Origin: Streptacidiphilus rugosus AM-16
GTDB lineage: Bacteria > Actinomycetota > Actinomycetes > Streptomycetales > Streptomycetaceae
Length of the DNA stretch: 64,000 nt
Reading direction: 5' to 3'
Assembly (NCBI RefSeq): GCF_000744655.1
Contig: NZ_JQMJ01000004.1
Location: 6,572,001 to 6,636,000 of the forward strand
Positions 55,634 through 64,000 of this stretch are shown here, one piece after another. A program made the translations under genes and the position numbers. Numbering within the stretch: the stretch's first letter is position 1; every line of letters starts with the position of its first letter. The notes under the pieces are model-generated. The model saw only the letters and a list, made by a program, of their open reading frames with translations, was not told where the DNA came from and ran no database searches.

Positions 55634-58057
55634 CTAGTTCACCGCGAAGTCGTCCGCGTTGACGTTGCCCTGGCCGTACCAGCCGTGGACGAAGACGGTC
55701 ACCGTCCCGCTCGCGCCGGTCGTGAACGGCACGGTCAGCTTGTTCCAGCTGCTGGAGCTGGACCAGGTGCTGGCGCTGGCGCCGCCGGTGACGCCGATGT
55801 AGGCGTAGGGGCCCTGCACCCAGCCGGTCAGCGTGTAGCTGTGGTTGGGCAGCAGGGTGACCGTCTGGTCGCACTCACCGGTGGTGCTGTTGGACGGCGC
55901 GACCAGCGCCGCGTGGCTGCCGGAGTGGACCGGGCTGCTGACCACCGAGCTGCCGCTCTGACAGGTCCACGGGCTCAGGCTGCCGGTCTCGAACCCGCCG
56001 TTGACCAGTGAGCCGCCACCCCCACTGCTGGGGTTGACGGTCCAGGTGAAGGACGTCGTGCCGGTCGCGGTTCCGGAGGACGCGGTCACCGTCACGTTCG
56101 AGGTGGCCGCCGTGGTCGGCGTACCCGAGATCAGACCCGCCGAGGAGATGCTCAGCCCCGCAGGCAGACCCGTCGCCGAGTACGTCAACGACTTGCCCGC
56201 CGAGTCGGAACCCGACACCTGCACCGACGCCGCCGTGCCCACCGTCCCGGTCTGGTTGCCCGGGTTGGTCACCGTCACCGTCTCCGTACCGCCGCTGTTC
56301 GGGTTGACGGTCCAGGTGAAGGACGTCGTACCGGTCGCGGTTCCGGAGGACGCGGTCACCGTCACGTTCGAGGTGGCCGCCGTGGTCGGCGTACCCGAGA
56401 TCAGACCCGCCGAGGAGATGCTCAGCCCCGCAGGCAGACCCGTCGCCGAGTACGTCAACGACTTGCCCGCCGAGTCGGAACCCGACACCTGCACCGACGC
56501 CGCCGTGCCCACCGTCCCGGTCTGGTTGCCCGGGTTGGTCACCGAGACCGTCTCCGTACCGCCACCGCCGGTGGGGCAGCTGCTCGCCGAGCCGTTGATG
56601 TCGGTGACGGCGGAGTTGAAGAGCGTGGTGGCCGGATCCAGGTCGTAGAGCGAGAACATCATGAAGCCGCCCAGGCCGTTGCAGTGCGCGTAGTCGGCGC
56701 GGACCTGGATGGACTGGGCGGACTCGCCGCCGTAGAAGTTGTTGCCGTCGTAGAAGTACGCGGACTGGGTGATCGGGTCCCAGAAGGTGTCGGCGGCGTT
56801 GTTCACCGTGCCGCTGAGCTCCTTGTACATCGCGACGCCGGGGACGTTGCCGGAGAGCGTCTGTCCTGCTGATCCGCCGGTGGCGCTCTGGTAGAGGCCG
56901 TGGTTGGACCCGGCCGGCACGCCGGTCCAGCCCCGGTAGTAGAAGGGGATGCCCAAGGTCAGTTTGTTCGCCGGGAAGCCGCCGGTGATCCCGTACTGGG
57001 AGTCGCCGACCGTCCAGGATCTGATCGCGTTGTCGATGCTGTAGGTCTCGTTGCCCGGCGCGACCTTCGGCTCCGGCGAGTTGGGGTTGGCGTAGAGCGG
57101 GTCCTGCTCGTCCGTCGGCCCGGTCGCGTTCCAGGCGCCGTACATGTCGTACGTCATGACGTCGCCGAAGGTGAGGTACTGGCCGATCTGGCCGGTCTGG
57201 ATCTTGTTGATCTTCTCCTGGCCGGAGGGCAGCGCGGCGGAGAGCGCGTAGGTCTTGCCGTCGGCCGCCCCCTGCGCGTTCAGCTCGGTGCGGAACTCAC
57301 TGAGCAGCGCGGTGTAGTTCGCGGTGTCGTTGGCCGAGACGTGGTTGCCCAGGTGGCCGCCGGTCGAGCCGGGGTACTCCCAGTCGATGTCGAAGCCGCT
57401 GAAGATCCCGGCCGCAGTGCCCGCGCCGCCGAATCCGCCCTGGGAGGGGATGTTGCCCTTGATGAACATGTCGATGCAGGAGGAGACGAACTTCTTGCGC
57501 GACGCGTCGGTGGCCGCCACGTCGGAGAAGTACTTCGAGTAGGTCCAACCGCCGAGCGAGAGCAGGATCTTGAGGTTCGGGTACTTCTTCTTCAGCTCCT
57601 GGAGCTGGTGGAAGTTGCCCGCGATCGGCTGGTTGTAGACGTCGGAGGTGCCGTCGACGCTGATGCTGGAGTCGTAGGACTTCTGGTAGTCGGCGAAGGA
57701 GTCCTCGGCGCCGTCACCCGCGTTCGGATCGTTCTCCCCGGCCGGATCCGGATCGGTGGCCTTGGTGGTCTCGAAGCAGGTGAGGTTGGTCGGGTCGATG
57801 TTCTCGAAGTCGTAGATCAGGTAGTCGAGCTTGCCCGCGATCCCCTCGGTGTCGAGGTTCTTCGGGTAGAAGGCGTTCTGGTAGATCGACCACTGGTCGT
57901 AGTAGGCGACCTTGATTCCGCCACTGGTGGCGGCAGCACCCGTCGTATTGCTCGCCGCGGCGGCGTTCGCAGTGCCGCCGATCATGGAGGCGGCCAAGCC
58001 GAGCAAGGCTGTGGCCGCCCCCGCGAGCGTGAGTCCGATCCGTCTGGAGCCTGGCAT
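55634..58057 (-). CDS. Secreted GH18 chitinase with duplicated Ig-like module and CBM
   Basis: 807 residues from ATG 58057, with GGAGG 6 bp upstream. Signal peptide (RRIGLTLAGAATALLGLAASMIG-type) to about residue 33; GH18 domain about 45-490 with LLSLGGWT and the catalytic FSGFDIDWEYPG (Glu acid; first motif position Ser instead of Asp). Then two nearly identical 90-residue Ig-like modules (TNPGNQTGTVGTAASVQVSG start each) and a C-terminal carbohydrate-binding domain (NGGFETGSLSPW). The promoter has a chitinase-type operator. Confidence 0.93.
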   Translation of the reverse strand: MPGSRRIGLTLAGAATALLGLAASMIGGTANAAAASNTTGAAATSGGIKVAYYDQWSIYQNAFYPKNLDTEGIAGKLDYLIYDFENIDPTNLTCFETTKATDPDPAGENDPNAGDGAEDSFADYQKSYDSSISVDGTSDVYNQPIAGNFHQLQELKKKYPNLKILLSLGGWTYSKYFSDVAATDASRKKFVSSCIDMFIKGNIPSQGGFGGAGTAAGIFSGFDIDWEYPGSTGGHLGNHVSANDTANYTALLSEFRTELNAQGAADGKTYALSAALPSGQEKINKIQTGQIGQYLTFGDVMTYDMYGAWNATGPTDEQDPLYANPNSPEPKVAPGNETYSIDNAIRSWTVGDSQYGITGGFPANKLTLGIPFYYRGWTGVPAGSNHGLYQSATGGSAGQTLSGNVPGVAMYKELSGTVNNAADTFWDPITQSAYFYDGNNFYGGESAQSIQVRADYAHCNGLGGFMMFSLYDLDPATTLFNSAVTDINGSASSCPTGGGGTETVSVTNPGNQTGTVGTAASVQVSGSDSAGKSLTYSATGLPAGLSISSAGLISGTPTTAATSNVTVTASSGTATGTTSFTWTVNPNSGGTETVTVTNPGNQTGTVGTAASVQVSGSDSAGKSLTYSATGLPAGLSISSAGLISGTPTTAATSNVTVTASSGTATGTTSFTWTVNPSSGGGGSLVNGGFETGSLSPWTCQSGSSVVSSPVHSGSHAALVAPSNSTTGECDQTVTLLPNHSYTLTGWVQGPYAYIGVTGGASASTWSSSSSWNKLTVPFTTGASGTVTVFVHGWYGQGNVNADDFAVN
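56031..56570. repeat. 270-bp tandem duplication inside the chitinase gene
   Basis: Two copies, 56031-56300 and 56301-56570, differ at only a few bases, mostly near the ends. They encode the two Ig-like modules. Confidence 0.9.
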
Positions 58058-58097
58058 GTGCAACCTCCGCATGGTCGTGTACCCGACACGCATCACG

Positions 58098-58135
58098 TTG
58101 GTACATACCAATACTGCCGTCAAGGGTCTGGACCA
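58098..58135 (-). promoter_or_regulatory. Chitinase promoter elements
   Basis: Gene-sense TGGTCCAGACC (58125-58135), like the 12-bp direct-repeat/DasR-type element of Streptomyces chitinase promoters, plus a 14-bp inverted repeat TTGGTA-xx-TACCAA (58098-58111) nearer the start. Confidence 0.6.
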
Positions 58136-58190
58136 ATTTAAGCTGACCTTAAGTCAGAACCCCTCGTCGGAAGGCCCCTTGGGAAATCTG

Positions 58191-58520
58191 TCAGTACAGA
58201 CTCTGCCCCAGCGACTCCGCCAGGCGCAGCTGCGTCGCCGCCTCCTCGGCCCGTCCGCCCCGGCGCTCCAGGGTCCGGCCGAGCAGCAGCCGGGCGTAGC
58301 CGTCGACCGGGTCGCGCTCCAGCACGCGCTCCAGCTCGGCCTCCGCCCGGCCCAGCTGCGCGGAGTGGTAGTACGAGCGGGCCAGCAGCATCCGGGCCGC
58401 GCCGTGGCCCGGCTCGGCCTCGACGATCGGGGCGAGGATCAGCGCGGCGTCGCTGTACGCCTTCGAGTCGAAGAAGAGCCGCGCACGGGCGTACTCCTCG
58501 GCAAGCGTGTGGTCGTTCAC
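58191..58520 (-). CDS. Small TPR protein
   Basis: 109 residues of tetratricopeptide-like helices (AYSDAALILAPIVEAEPGHG, AELERVLERDPVDGYARLLLG). A likely protein-interaction module; partner unknown. Divergent from the leader-peptide/oxygenase unit. Confidence 0.87.
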   Translation of the reverse strand: MNDHTLAEEYARARLFFDSKAYSDAALILAPIVEAEPGHGAARMLLARSYYHSAQLGRAEAELERVLERDPVDGYARLLLGRTLERRGGRAEEAATQLRLAESLGQSLY

Positions 58521-58650
58521 GGGCTCCCCTTTCGTTGTGCGGCCCGGTCGGCTGTTCGCCCCTGTAACGCAAGGCTGTGAGCAGGCATTCCCTCCGAAGT
58601 GTCGCCTTGCTCACCCGCTCGTTCCGGCCGGGGGGAGTTACGCTCGATGC

Positions 58651-58725
58651 ATGACACTGCTTGTCTCCCGCCGCCACGTGGACTTCGTCCGCGTCACGAG
58701 CATGTCCTGTCGCGCCGAGGCCTGA
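58651..58725 (+). CDS. Leader peptide with the LVSRRHVDxxRV signature
   Basis: 24 residues (MTLLVSRRHVDFVRVTSMSC, then RAEA). This matches the small actinobacterial leader peptides annotated upstream of sulfur and cysteine genes, with RHVD and a C-terminal Cys. It lies 42 bp before the oxygenase gene. Expected role: attenuation by translation of the leader when Cys-tRNA is low. GGGGGAG lies 13 bp upstream, which is a long spacing. Confidence 0.7.
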   Translation: MTLLVSRRHVDFVRVTSMSCRAEA

Positions 58726-58767
58726 CCCCAGCGTCCCCCTCCCTGCCGCGCACTCCCAAGGACCGAC

Positions 58768-59814
58768 ATGTCCGTCCAGACCGCTTCCGTCTCTCCCTCC
58801 ACTCCCGCCCTTCCGGTCATCGACCTCGCGCATCTCGACCGCGAGGCGCTCCACCGGGCCGCCCGTGACGTGGGTTTCTTCCAGTTGGTCGGCCACGGCA
58901 TCAGCCAGGCCGAGATCGACGGGCTGCTCAGCGCCTCCCGCGCCTTCTTCGCCCTGCCCGAGGCCGACCGGATCGCGCTCGACAACCGCAACTCGCCGCA
59001 CTTCCGCGGCTACACCCGCACCGGCAAGGAGCTGACCCGCGGCAGCCGTGACTGGCGCGACCAGCTGGACATCGGCGAGGAACTGCCCGCGCACACCCCG
59101 GGCCCCGGCGAGCCGGCGTACTGGTGGCTGGAGGGTCCCAACCAGTGGCCCGACGCCCAGCCGGAGCTGCGCGAGACGGCGCTGCACTGGATCGCCAGGC
59201 TCAGCGCGGTCGCCGACCACCTGCTGCACGAGCTGCTCGCCTCGATCGGCGCGCCCGCCGACTTCTACGACGACGCCTTCGCGGGCCACCCGCGCAGCCA
59301 CCTGAAGCTGATCCGCTACCCGGGGCGGGCCCCGGTCGGGGACGACCAGGGCGTGGGGGTTCACAAGGACTACGGCTTCCTCACCCTGCTGCTGACCGAC
59401 GGCGTCGGCGGGCTGCAGGTGGAGTCGCCGGACGGCGAGGGGTACATCGACGTGCCGCACATTCCGGGCGCGTTCGTGGTGAACCTCGGCGAGCTGCTGG
59501 AGGTGGCGACCGACGGCTACCTCAAGGCCACCAACCACCGCGTGGTCAGCCCGCCGGGAGCGCGTGAGCGCTACTCCGCACCGTTCTTCTACAACCCGCG
59601 CCTGGACGCCCGCATCGAGCCGCTGCCCTTCCCGCACGCGTCCCAGGCCACCGGCGTGACCCAGGACCCGGACAACCCGCTGCACGCCGAGTTCGGCTGG
59701 AACGAGCTCAAGGGCTGGGTCCGCGCCCACCCCGAGGTGACCCGCCGCCACCACCCCGAGCTGCTCCCCTCCGGGCCCAAGCCCCCGACCCCCGGTACCG
59801 CGCACGCGGCCTGA
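58768..59814 (+). CDS. Isopenicillin-N-synthase-like 2OG/Fe(II) oxygenase
   Basis: 348 residues of the IPNS/DAOCS fold. Metal triad VHKDYG (His, Asp) and TNHRV (His), and RYSAPFF (Arg-x-Ser, co-substrate or substrate site). Bacterial relatives include IPNS, ACV-type and general 2OG dioxygenases; the substrate is unknown. The Cys-type leader just upstream suggests its expression responds to sulfur status. Confidence 0.85.
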   Translation: MSVQTASVSPSTPALPVIDLAHLDREALHRAARDVGFFQLVGHGISQAEIDGLLSASRAFFALPEADRIALDNRNSPHFRGYTRTGKELTRGSRDWRDQLDIGEELPAHTPGPGEPAYWWLEGPNQWPDAQPELRETALHWIARLSAVADHLLHELLASIGAPADFYDDAFAGHPRSHLKLIRYPGRAPVGDDQGVGVHKDYGFLTLLLTDGVGGLQVESPDGEGYIDVPHIPGAFVVNLGELLEVATDGYLKATNHRVVSPPGARERYSAPFFYNPRLDARIEPLPFPHASQATGVTQDPDNPLHAEFGWNELKGWVRAHPEVTRRHHPELLPSGPKPPTPGTAHAA

Positions 59815-60252
59815 CGCGCAGCGCTCCCGCGGGTCCGGACGGACCGGACACCGGGGCAGGTCCCGCACGCCCCCCTGCGCCACGTTCGCCGCCCGCCCCC
59901 TCGCTGCCCCGCCGCGGGGCGCACGCGACGTGCCGACGCGCTCCCCCGCTCCGGCCCCTGGCCCTGGCGTCCGCGGCCACGGGGATGGACCATCGGGTGA
60001 GGCGAGTTGGGGGGCGCGCGTCGATGAGGAGCCCGTCGGTACCCGTAACGGCACCATCGGTCTGCTCCGCCGTGTCCGCGCCAGAACCACGCCGAAGCGG
60101 TGCCCGGGGGCGTCGCCGCCTTCCACCGGCCAGGCCGGATCGTCACCCGCGGCCCGTCCGGCCGGACCGGCCACGGACCGATCCGGCCTGCGCTGCTTTC
60201 CGCGGCTCCCCCGACGGCACCCGCCATCACGCGCACCGCGTCTGGAGGCTGT
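59815..60252. other. Non-coding interval before the ABC exporter
   Basis: 438 bp without a supported gene. Very GC-rich, with a small palindrome GGTCCGGACGGACC at about 59834-59847 that could be part of a terminator. The ABC promoter is presumably in the right half. Confidence 0.4.
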
Positions 60253-62196
60253 GTGACGACCGAGGAGACACATGTCGGGACCCTCGCCGACACCGAGGGC
60301 GATGAGCAGGAGGAGGCCGAGAGCCTCAGGTTCGTCCTCCAGGGCGAGGACATGGAGGGCCACGCCGACCGGATGACCACCGCCGGCATGGCCCGCCGGC
60401 TGCCGCACCTGGTGCGGGAGGCGCTGACGCTGGCGTGGCGGGTGGACCGGCGCGCGGCCGTCGCCCTGCTGCTGTGCCAGCTGGTCTCCGCGGTCAGCGG
60501 GGCGTTCGGCCTGCTGGCGACGAACAGCACGATCACCGCGCTGATCGCGTCGGGGCACATCACCTCGCGGCTGCGCCAGGCCCTGCCCGCGATCGCCGTG
60601 CTCGCGCTGGCCGCCGGAGTGCGCGCGCTGCTGGGGATCGCGATCAGTTCGCTGTCGCAGCGGCTGTCGCCGATGATGGCCCGCGAGGCGCAGTACATGA
60701 TGCTGGACGCCGCCACCAACGCCGAGCTCAGCGCCTACGACCACCCCGGCTTCAACGACCGGTGGGATCTCGCGGACCGGGGCGCCGCGGTCGCCGCCGA
60801 CATCATCGGGGAGGCGCAGAACCTCATCGCCTCGACGGCCACGCTGGCCTCGGCCGCCGTCGTGCTGGCGCTCATCCATCCGCTGCTGTTCCCGCTGACG
60901 CTGATCGCGGCGGTGCCGCAGGCGATGGCGGCGGTGCGGGCCGCCCGGATCTCCTACGAGGCGATGATCTCCACCAGCGCGCAGCAGCGCGTGATGAACA
61001 TGCTCCGCTGGTACCTGGCGGACAAGTGGCAGGCGGACCAGGTGCGCTCCGACACCGTGGCGCCCGTCCTGCTCGGCAAGTACGCCGAGGCCGGGGAGGC
61101 CGTGGACCTGGCGATGCGCCGGGCGGTGTGGCGCGGCGCGAAGATCGGGCTGCTGGGATCGGTCGCCTCGGGCTTCGCCTCCGCGGTGGTGTGGGCGGCC
61201 GTCGCACTGCTGCTGTCCGGCGGACGGATCTCCGTCGGGGCGGCCGGCACCGCGGTGTTCGCCCTGCGGGCGGCGTCCCAGGGGCTCCAGGGCCTGGTCG
61301 GCTACGGGGCCCAGATCTTCCGCTCCGGGCTCTATCTGGACCACTGGTCCTCGTTCGTCGCCGAGGCGTCGGGGATGCGGCTGAACCGCGGCGCCGTCGT
61401 GCCGGGGCGGCCGGAGCTGGTGTGCGCCAGGAAGGTCAGCTTCACCTACCCCGAGTCCGAGCAGGAGACGCTGCACGAGATCGACCTGGAGATCCGCCGC
61501 GGCGAGATCGTCGCCCTCATCGGCGAGAACGGCTCGGGGAAGTCGACCCTGATGCGGCTGCTCTGCGCGCTGACCCTGCCCACGTCCGGCGCGGTGGAGT
61601 GGGACGGCGTCGACACTCGCGAGCTGGACCCGCACGAGGCGTGGCGGCAGTGCGCCGTGGTGCCGCAGGAGTTCGCGCGCTGGCCGATGTCGGCGCGGGA
61701 GAACATCACGCTGGGCCAGCCGCTGCCCGAGGGGGACGCCGCGGTGCTGCGCGCCGCACGGGCCAGTGGCGCGGACGAGGTGATCGCCACCCTCCGCTCG
61801 GGTCTGACGACCTTGCTGGCCCGGGAGTTCTGGGGCGGCCAGGCCCTGTCCTCGGGACAGTGGCAGCGCATCGCCGTGGCCCGGAGCATCCACCGCCCCG
61901 GCGGACTGCTGGTGCTGGACGAGCCCACGAGCGATCTCGACCCGCGGGCGGAGCACCGGATCTTCTCCGGACTGCGGGAACTGGCCCGCGACCGTGCGGT
62001 GATCCTGGTGACGCACAACCTCAACAACGCCCAACTGGCCGACCGGATCGTCTGCATGGAGAAAGGCCGGATCACCCAGAGCGGCACCTTCGCCGAACTG
62101 GTCCAAGCTCCGGGGCTGTTCCGCTCCCTGTGGGACCTGCAGAACGACCGCACCGTCCCCGCCCCGCGTCGTCCCGGCGACGCCCCGGCCCCGTGA
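60253..62196 (+). CDS. ABC exporter (TM and ATPase domains fused)
   Basis: 647 residues: six-helix transmembrane domain about 60-340, then an ATPase with Walker A GENGSGKST, signature LSSGQWQR and Walker B LLVLDEPTSDLDP. It probably acts as a homodimer; substrate unknown. GTG 60253 after GGAGG. The acidic N-terminal tail (EGDEQEEAE) is atypical. Confidence 0.93.
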   Translation: MTTEETHVGTLADTEGDEQEEAESLRFVLQGEDMEGHADRMTTAGMARRLPHLVREALTLAWRVDRRAAVALLLCQLVSAVSGAFGLLATNSTITALIASGHITSRLRQALPAIAVLALAAGVRALLGIAISSLSQRLSPMMAREAQYMMLDAATNAELSAYDHPGFNDRWDLADRGAAVAADIIGEAQNLIASTATLASAAVVLALIHPLLFPLTLIAAVPQAMAAVRAARISYEAMISTSAQQRVMNMLRWYLADKWQADQVRSDTVAPVLLGKYAEAGEAVDLAMRRAVWRGAKIGLLGSVASGFASAVVWAAVALLLSGGRISVGAAGTAVFALRAASQGLQGLVGYGAQIFRSGLYLDHWSSFVAEASGMRLNRGAVVPGRPELVCARKVSFTYPESEQETLHEIDLEIRRGEIVALIGENGSGKSTLMRLLCALTLPTSGAVEWDGVDTRELDPHEAWRQCAVVPQEFARWPMSARENITLGQPLPEGDAAVLRAARASGADEVIATLRSGLTTLLAREFWGGQALSSGQWQRIAVARSIHRPGGLLVLDEPTSDLDPRAEHRIFSGLRELARDRAVILVTHNLNNAQLADRIVCMEKGRITQSGTFAELVQAPGLFRSLWDLQNDRTVPAPRRPGDAPAP

Positions 62197-62246
62197 TCAG
62201 GTCCGCGCGTCGTCCCGGATCGCGACCGGGGCGACGGGCCGGGGCG

Positions 62247-63215
62247 TCAGCGCTCCCGCCCGCGTGGCTTCAGTCGCAGCGCGGGCAGCTCCGGCGCGGG
62301 AATCGGGGCCCCGTCGAAGCCGTGCACGACGCCGAAGCGCTCGCCGTGCATCCACTCCGCACGCGCCGCCGCGATGTCCTCGTGGCTCCTGGCCACGAAG
62401 TTCCACCACATGACGAGCTTCTCCTCGAAGGGCTCGCCACCGAGCAGCATCACGCTCGCCGGACCGTCGTCCGCGCGGAGCGGCAGTTCGCGGCGGCCGC
62501 AGCCCAGGTAGAGCATCGAGCCGGGCTCCACCCGGACGCCGTCGACGACCGCCGCGCCGGACATGGCCAGCACGGCGTACTCGAAGTCGGGGTGCAGCGG
62601 GAGGCGGGCGTCCGCGCCGTCGGCGAGCGTGAGGTCGGCGCCCATCAGCGGGCTGAAGACGCGGCCGGGCGAGGTCGCACCGTCCAGGGAGCCGAGAATC
62701 AGTGTCGCGTCGACGCCCTGCCCCTGCACCCGGGGCAGCTCGGCGTGGTGCTCGAAGGCCGGCTCGGTGAACCGGTGCTCGTCGGGGAGCGCGACCCACA
62801 GCTGCGCGCCGTGCAGCCACTTCCCGTGCGCGGCGGGGGACTGCTCCGAGTGCGAGATCGCCCGGCCCGCCGTCATCAGTCCGAGCTCCCGCGGGCGCAC
62901 GGTCTGGACCGTGCCGAGGCTGTCCCGGTGTTCGACCAGGCCGTCGTGCAGCCAGCTCACCGTCTGCAGTCCGATGTGCGGATGCGGCGCCACCTGCATG
63001 CCCGGCTCGCGTTCGATGTCGTCGGGCCCGTACTGGTCGACGAAGCACCAGGCGCCCACCATCCGGCGCCCCAGATTCGGCAGCAGCCGCCTGACGACCG
63101 TGCTTTCACCCAGGGGGACCTGTTTCCCCGTCAACAGCTCCCGTACCGGTTGAGCGGCGACATCCTCACGGCCGCCGCAGACGCTCGGCTCGGGCTTCAG
63201 GTCGAGGTTGCTCAT
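62247..63215 (-). CDS. Pirin family protein
   Basis: 322 residues of the two-cupin pirin fold. PHPHIGLQTVSWLHDG (metal His), AISHSEQSP and MTAGRAISHSE match the pirin core. Some pirins act as quercetinases. Monocistronic, tail to tail with the ABC exporter. Confidence 0.93.
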   Translation of the reverse strand: MSNLDLKPEPSVCGGREDVAAQPVRELLTGKQVPLGESTVVRRLLPNLGRRMVGAWCFVDQYGPDDIEREPGMQVAPHPHIGLQTVSWLHDGLVEHRDSLGTVQTVRPRELGLMTAGRAISHSEQSPAAHGKWLHGAQLWVALPDEHRFTEPAFEHHAELPRVQGQGVDATLILGSLDGATSPGRVFSPLMGADLTLADGADARLPLHPDFEYAVLAMSGAAVVDGVRVEPGSMLYLGCGRRELPLRADDGPASVMLLGGEPFEEKLVMWWNFVARSHEDIAAARAEWMHGERFGVVHGFDGAPIPAPELPALRLKPRGRER

Positions 63216-63240
63216 GGGGCTCAGCGTAGGCCCCGGCGGT

Positions 63241-64000
63241 TCACGGCCGGATGATCCGCACCGGCAGTTCCGCCACCGCCTCGCGCAGCGACTCCGCGAA
63301 GCGCTCGTACTCCGCCGTGCGCGCGGAGGAGGGACGGTGCGCGAGGCCGATCCTGCGGCCGGGCGGAGGAGCGGAGAAACCGGTCGCGGACAGGCCCGCC
63401 GCCCGCCCGGTCTCCACGGCCACCGCCGTCGCGGGCAGCAGCGTCACGCCCAGGCCGCCCGCCACCAGCTGCACCAGCGTCGACAGCCCCGCCGCCCTGG
63501 TCGCGCCCGGCTCGGCGCCGACCTCGCGACAGAGGTCGAGCGCCTGGTCCCGCAGGCAGTGGCCCTCCTCCAGCAGCAGCACGTCCAGGTCGAGCAGCAC
63601 GTCGCGGGGGACGTCGTGGCGACCGGCGAGCTCGTGGTCGGGCGGGGTGACCAGGACGAAGTCCTCGTCGTAGAGCGGGATGTCCACCAGTCCCGCCCCG
63701 GCCGGAAGGGCGAGCAGCAGCAGGTCGAGACGGCCGGTGGCCACCCCGTCCAGCAGCTGGTGCGTCCGCTCCTCGTGGACGTGCAGGTCCAGGTCCGGGT
63801 AGTGGTCGCGGGCCAGGCGCAGCACGGTGGGCAGCAGGTAGGGCGCGATGGTCGGGATCACCCCGAGGTGCAGCGGCCCGGTGAACGGCCGCCGCGAGGA
63901 CTCGACCTCCTCGGTCAGCGCGTTCAGCGCGCCGAGGACGGCGCGGGCGTGCACGGCCACCCGCTCGCCCAGGGGTGTGATGATCACTTTGCGGGTGGTC
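63241..64000 (-). CDS. OxyR-like LysR-family regulator (partial, N-terminus beyond window)
   Basis: About 253 residues of the C-terminal sensor part are present. GHCLRDQALDLC carries the two Cys expected of the OxyR redox switch; PLHLGVIPTIAPYLLP and GLGVTLLPA are typical of LysR sensor domains. The DNA-binding domain and start lie right of position 64000. Likely controls ahpC or catalase. Confidence 0.88.
   Translation of the reverse strand, partial: TTRKVIITPLGERVAVHARAVLGALNALTEEVESSRRPFTGPLHLGVIPTIAPYLLPTVLRLARDHYPDLDLHVHEERTHQLLDGVATGRLDLLLLALPAGAGLVDIPLYDEDFVLVTPPDHELAGRHDVPRDVLLDLDVLLLEEGHCLRDQALDLCREVGAEPGATRAAGLSTLVQLVAGGLGVTLLPATAVAVETGRAAGLSATGFSAPPPGRRIGLAHRPSSARTAEYERFAESLREAVAELPVRIIRP

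Noticed and set aside
58138..62106. Open frame of 1322 codons on the - strand
   Set aside because: It runs antisense through the oxygenase and ABC exporter genes, which have complete motifs; a GC-driven shadow.

Overview
The window is high-GC actinobacterial DNA from Streptomyces or a close relative such as Kitasatospora or Streptacidiphilus. The evidence is the gene style (SARP and AfsA-type regulators, WhiB, GTG starts with GGAGG ribosome sites), the housekeeping order ychF, ppgK, ispH, xseA/xseB, glpX, whiB-like, class I fumarase, fumC, and a dispersed palindromic repeat I associate with Streptomyces intergenic regions. No rRNA, tRNA, CRISPR array, insertion sequence or origin was seen.

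Positions 1 to about 38.5 kb are a secondary-metabolite gene cluster, probably continuing past the left edge. A tight leftward operon (12.9 to 1.2 kb) encodes a fatty acyl-AMP ligase, two acyl-CoA dehydrogenases, an ACP, a single KS-AT-ACP polyketide synthase, a FabH-like KAS III, a second ACP, a stand-alone E2-type acyltransferase and a phosphopantetheinyl transferase. A WS/DGAT-type acyltransferase lies beyond it at the edge. The middle (13 to 29.3 kb) holds a P450, a DUF6059-like small protein, two KAS III-like proteins with Ser in place of Cys, an MFS pump, an MMPL transporter, a flavin/2Fe-2S reductase, an FkbH-type glyceryl-ACP synthase with a third discrete ACP, an FAD monooxygenase, an SRPBCC protein, a type II thioesterase and an alpha/beta hydrolase. 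The FkbH, ACP, KAS III, E2-acyltransferase and alpha/beta-hydrolase set is the cassette known from tetronates (abyssomicin AbyA1-A5, agglomerin Agg1-5). I infer an acyl tetronate made from a desaturated fatty acyl starter, extended once by malonyl, condensed with a glyceryl unit and then tailored.

Positions 29.5 to 39.0 kb hold a second phosphopantetheinyl transferase, two large SARP regulators, a luciferase-like protein, an AfsA-type gamma-butyrolactone synthase homologue, a small secreted peptide and a frameshifted TetR gene. Nearly every biosynthetic transcription unit carries 7-bp elements at an 11-bp period (CTTTAGC/CGCAAGA type) about 45 to 95 bp upstream of its first gene. This is SARP-like operator architecture and looks like a pathway-wide regulon.

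Positions 39 to 41.5 kb are a boundary zone: a DUF3885-like gene, a decayed SGNH-hydrolase remnant and one unrecognised gene of lower GC. From 41.5 to 55.6 kb are housekeeping genes. From 55.6 kb to the end are a secreted GH18 chitinase with a duplicated Ig-like module, a TPR protein, a Cys-containing leader peptide ahead of an isopenicillin-N-synthase-like oxygenase, an ABC exporter, a pirin and an OxyR-like regulator cut by the right edge.
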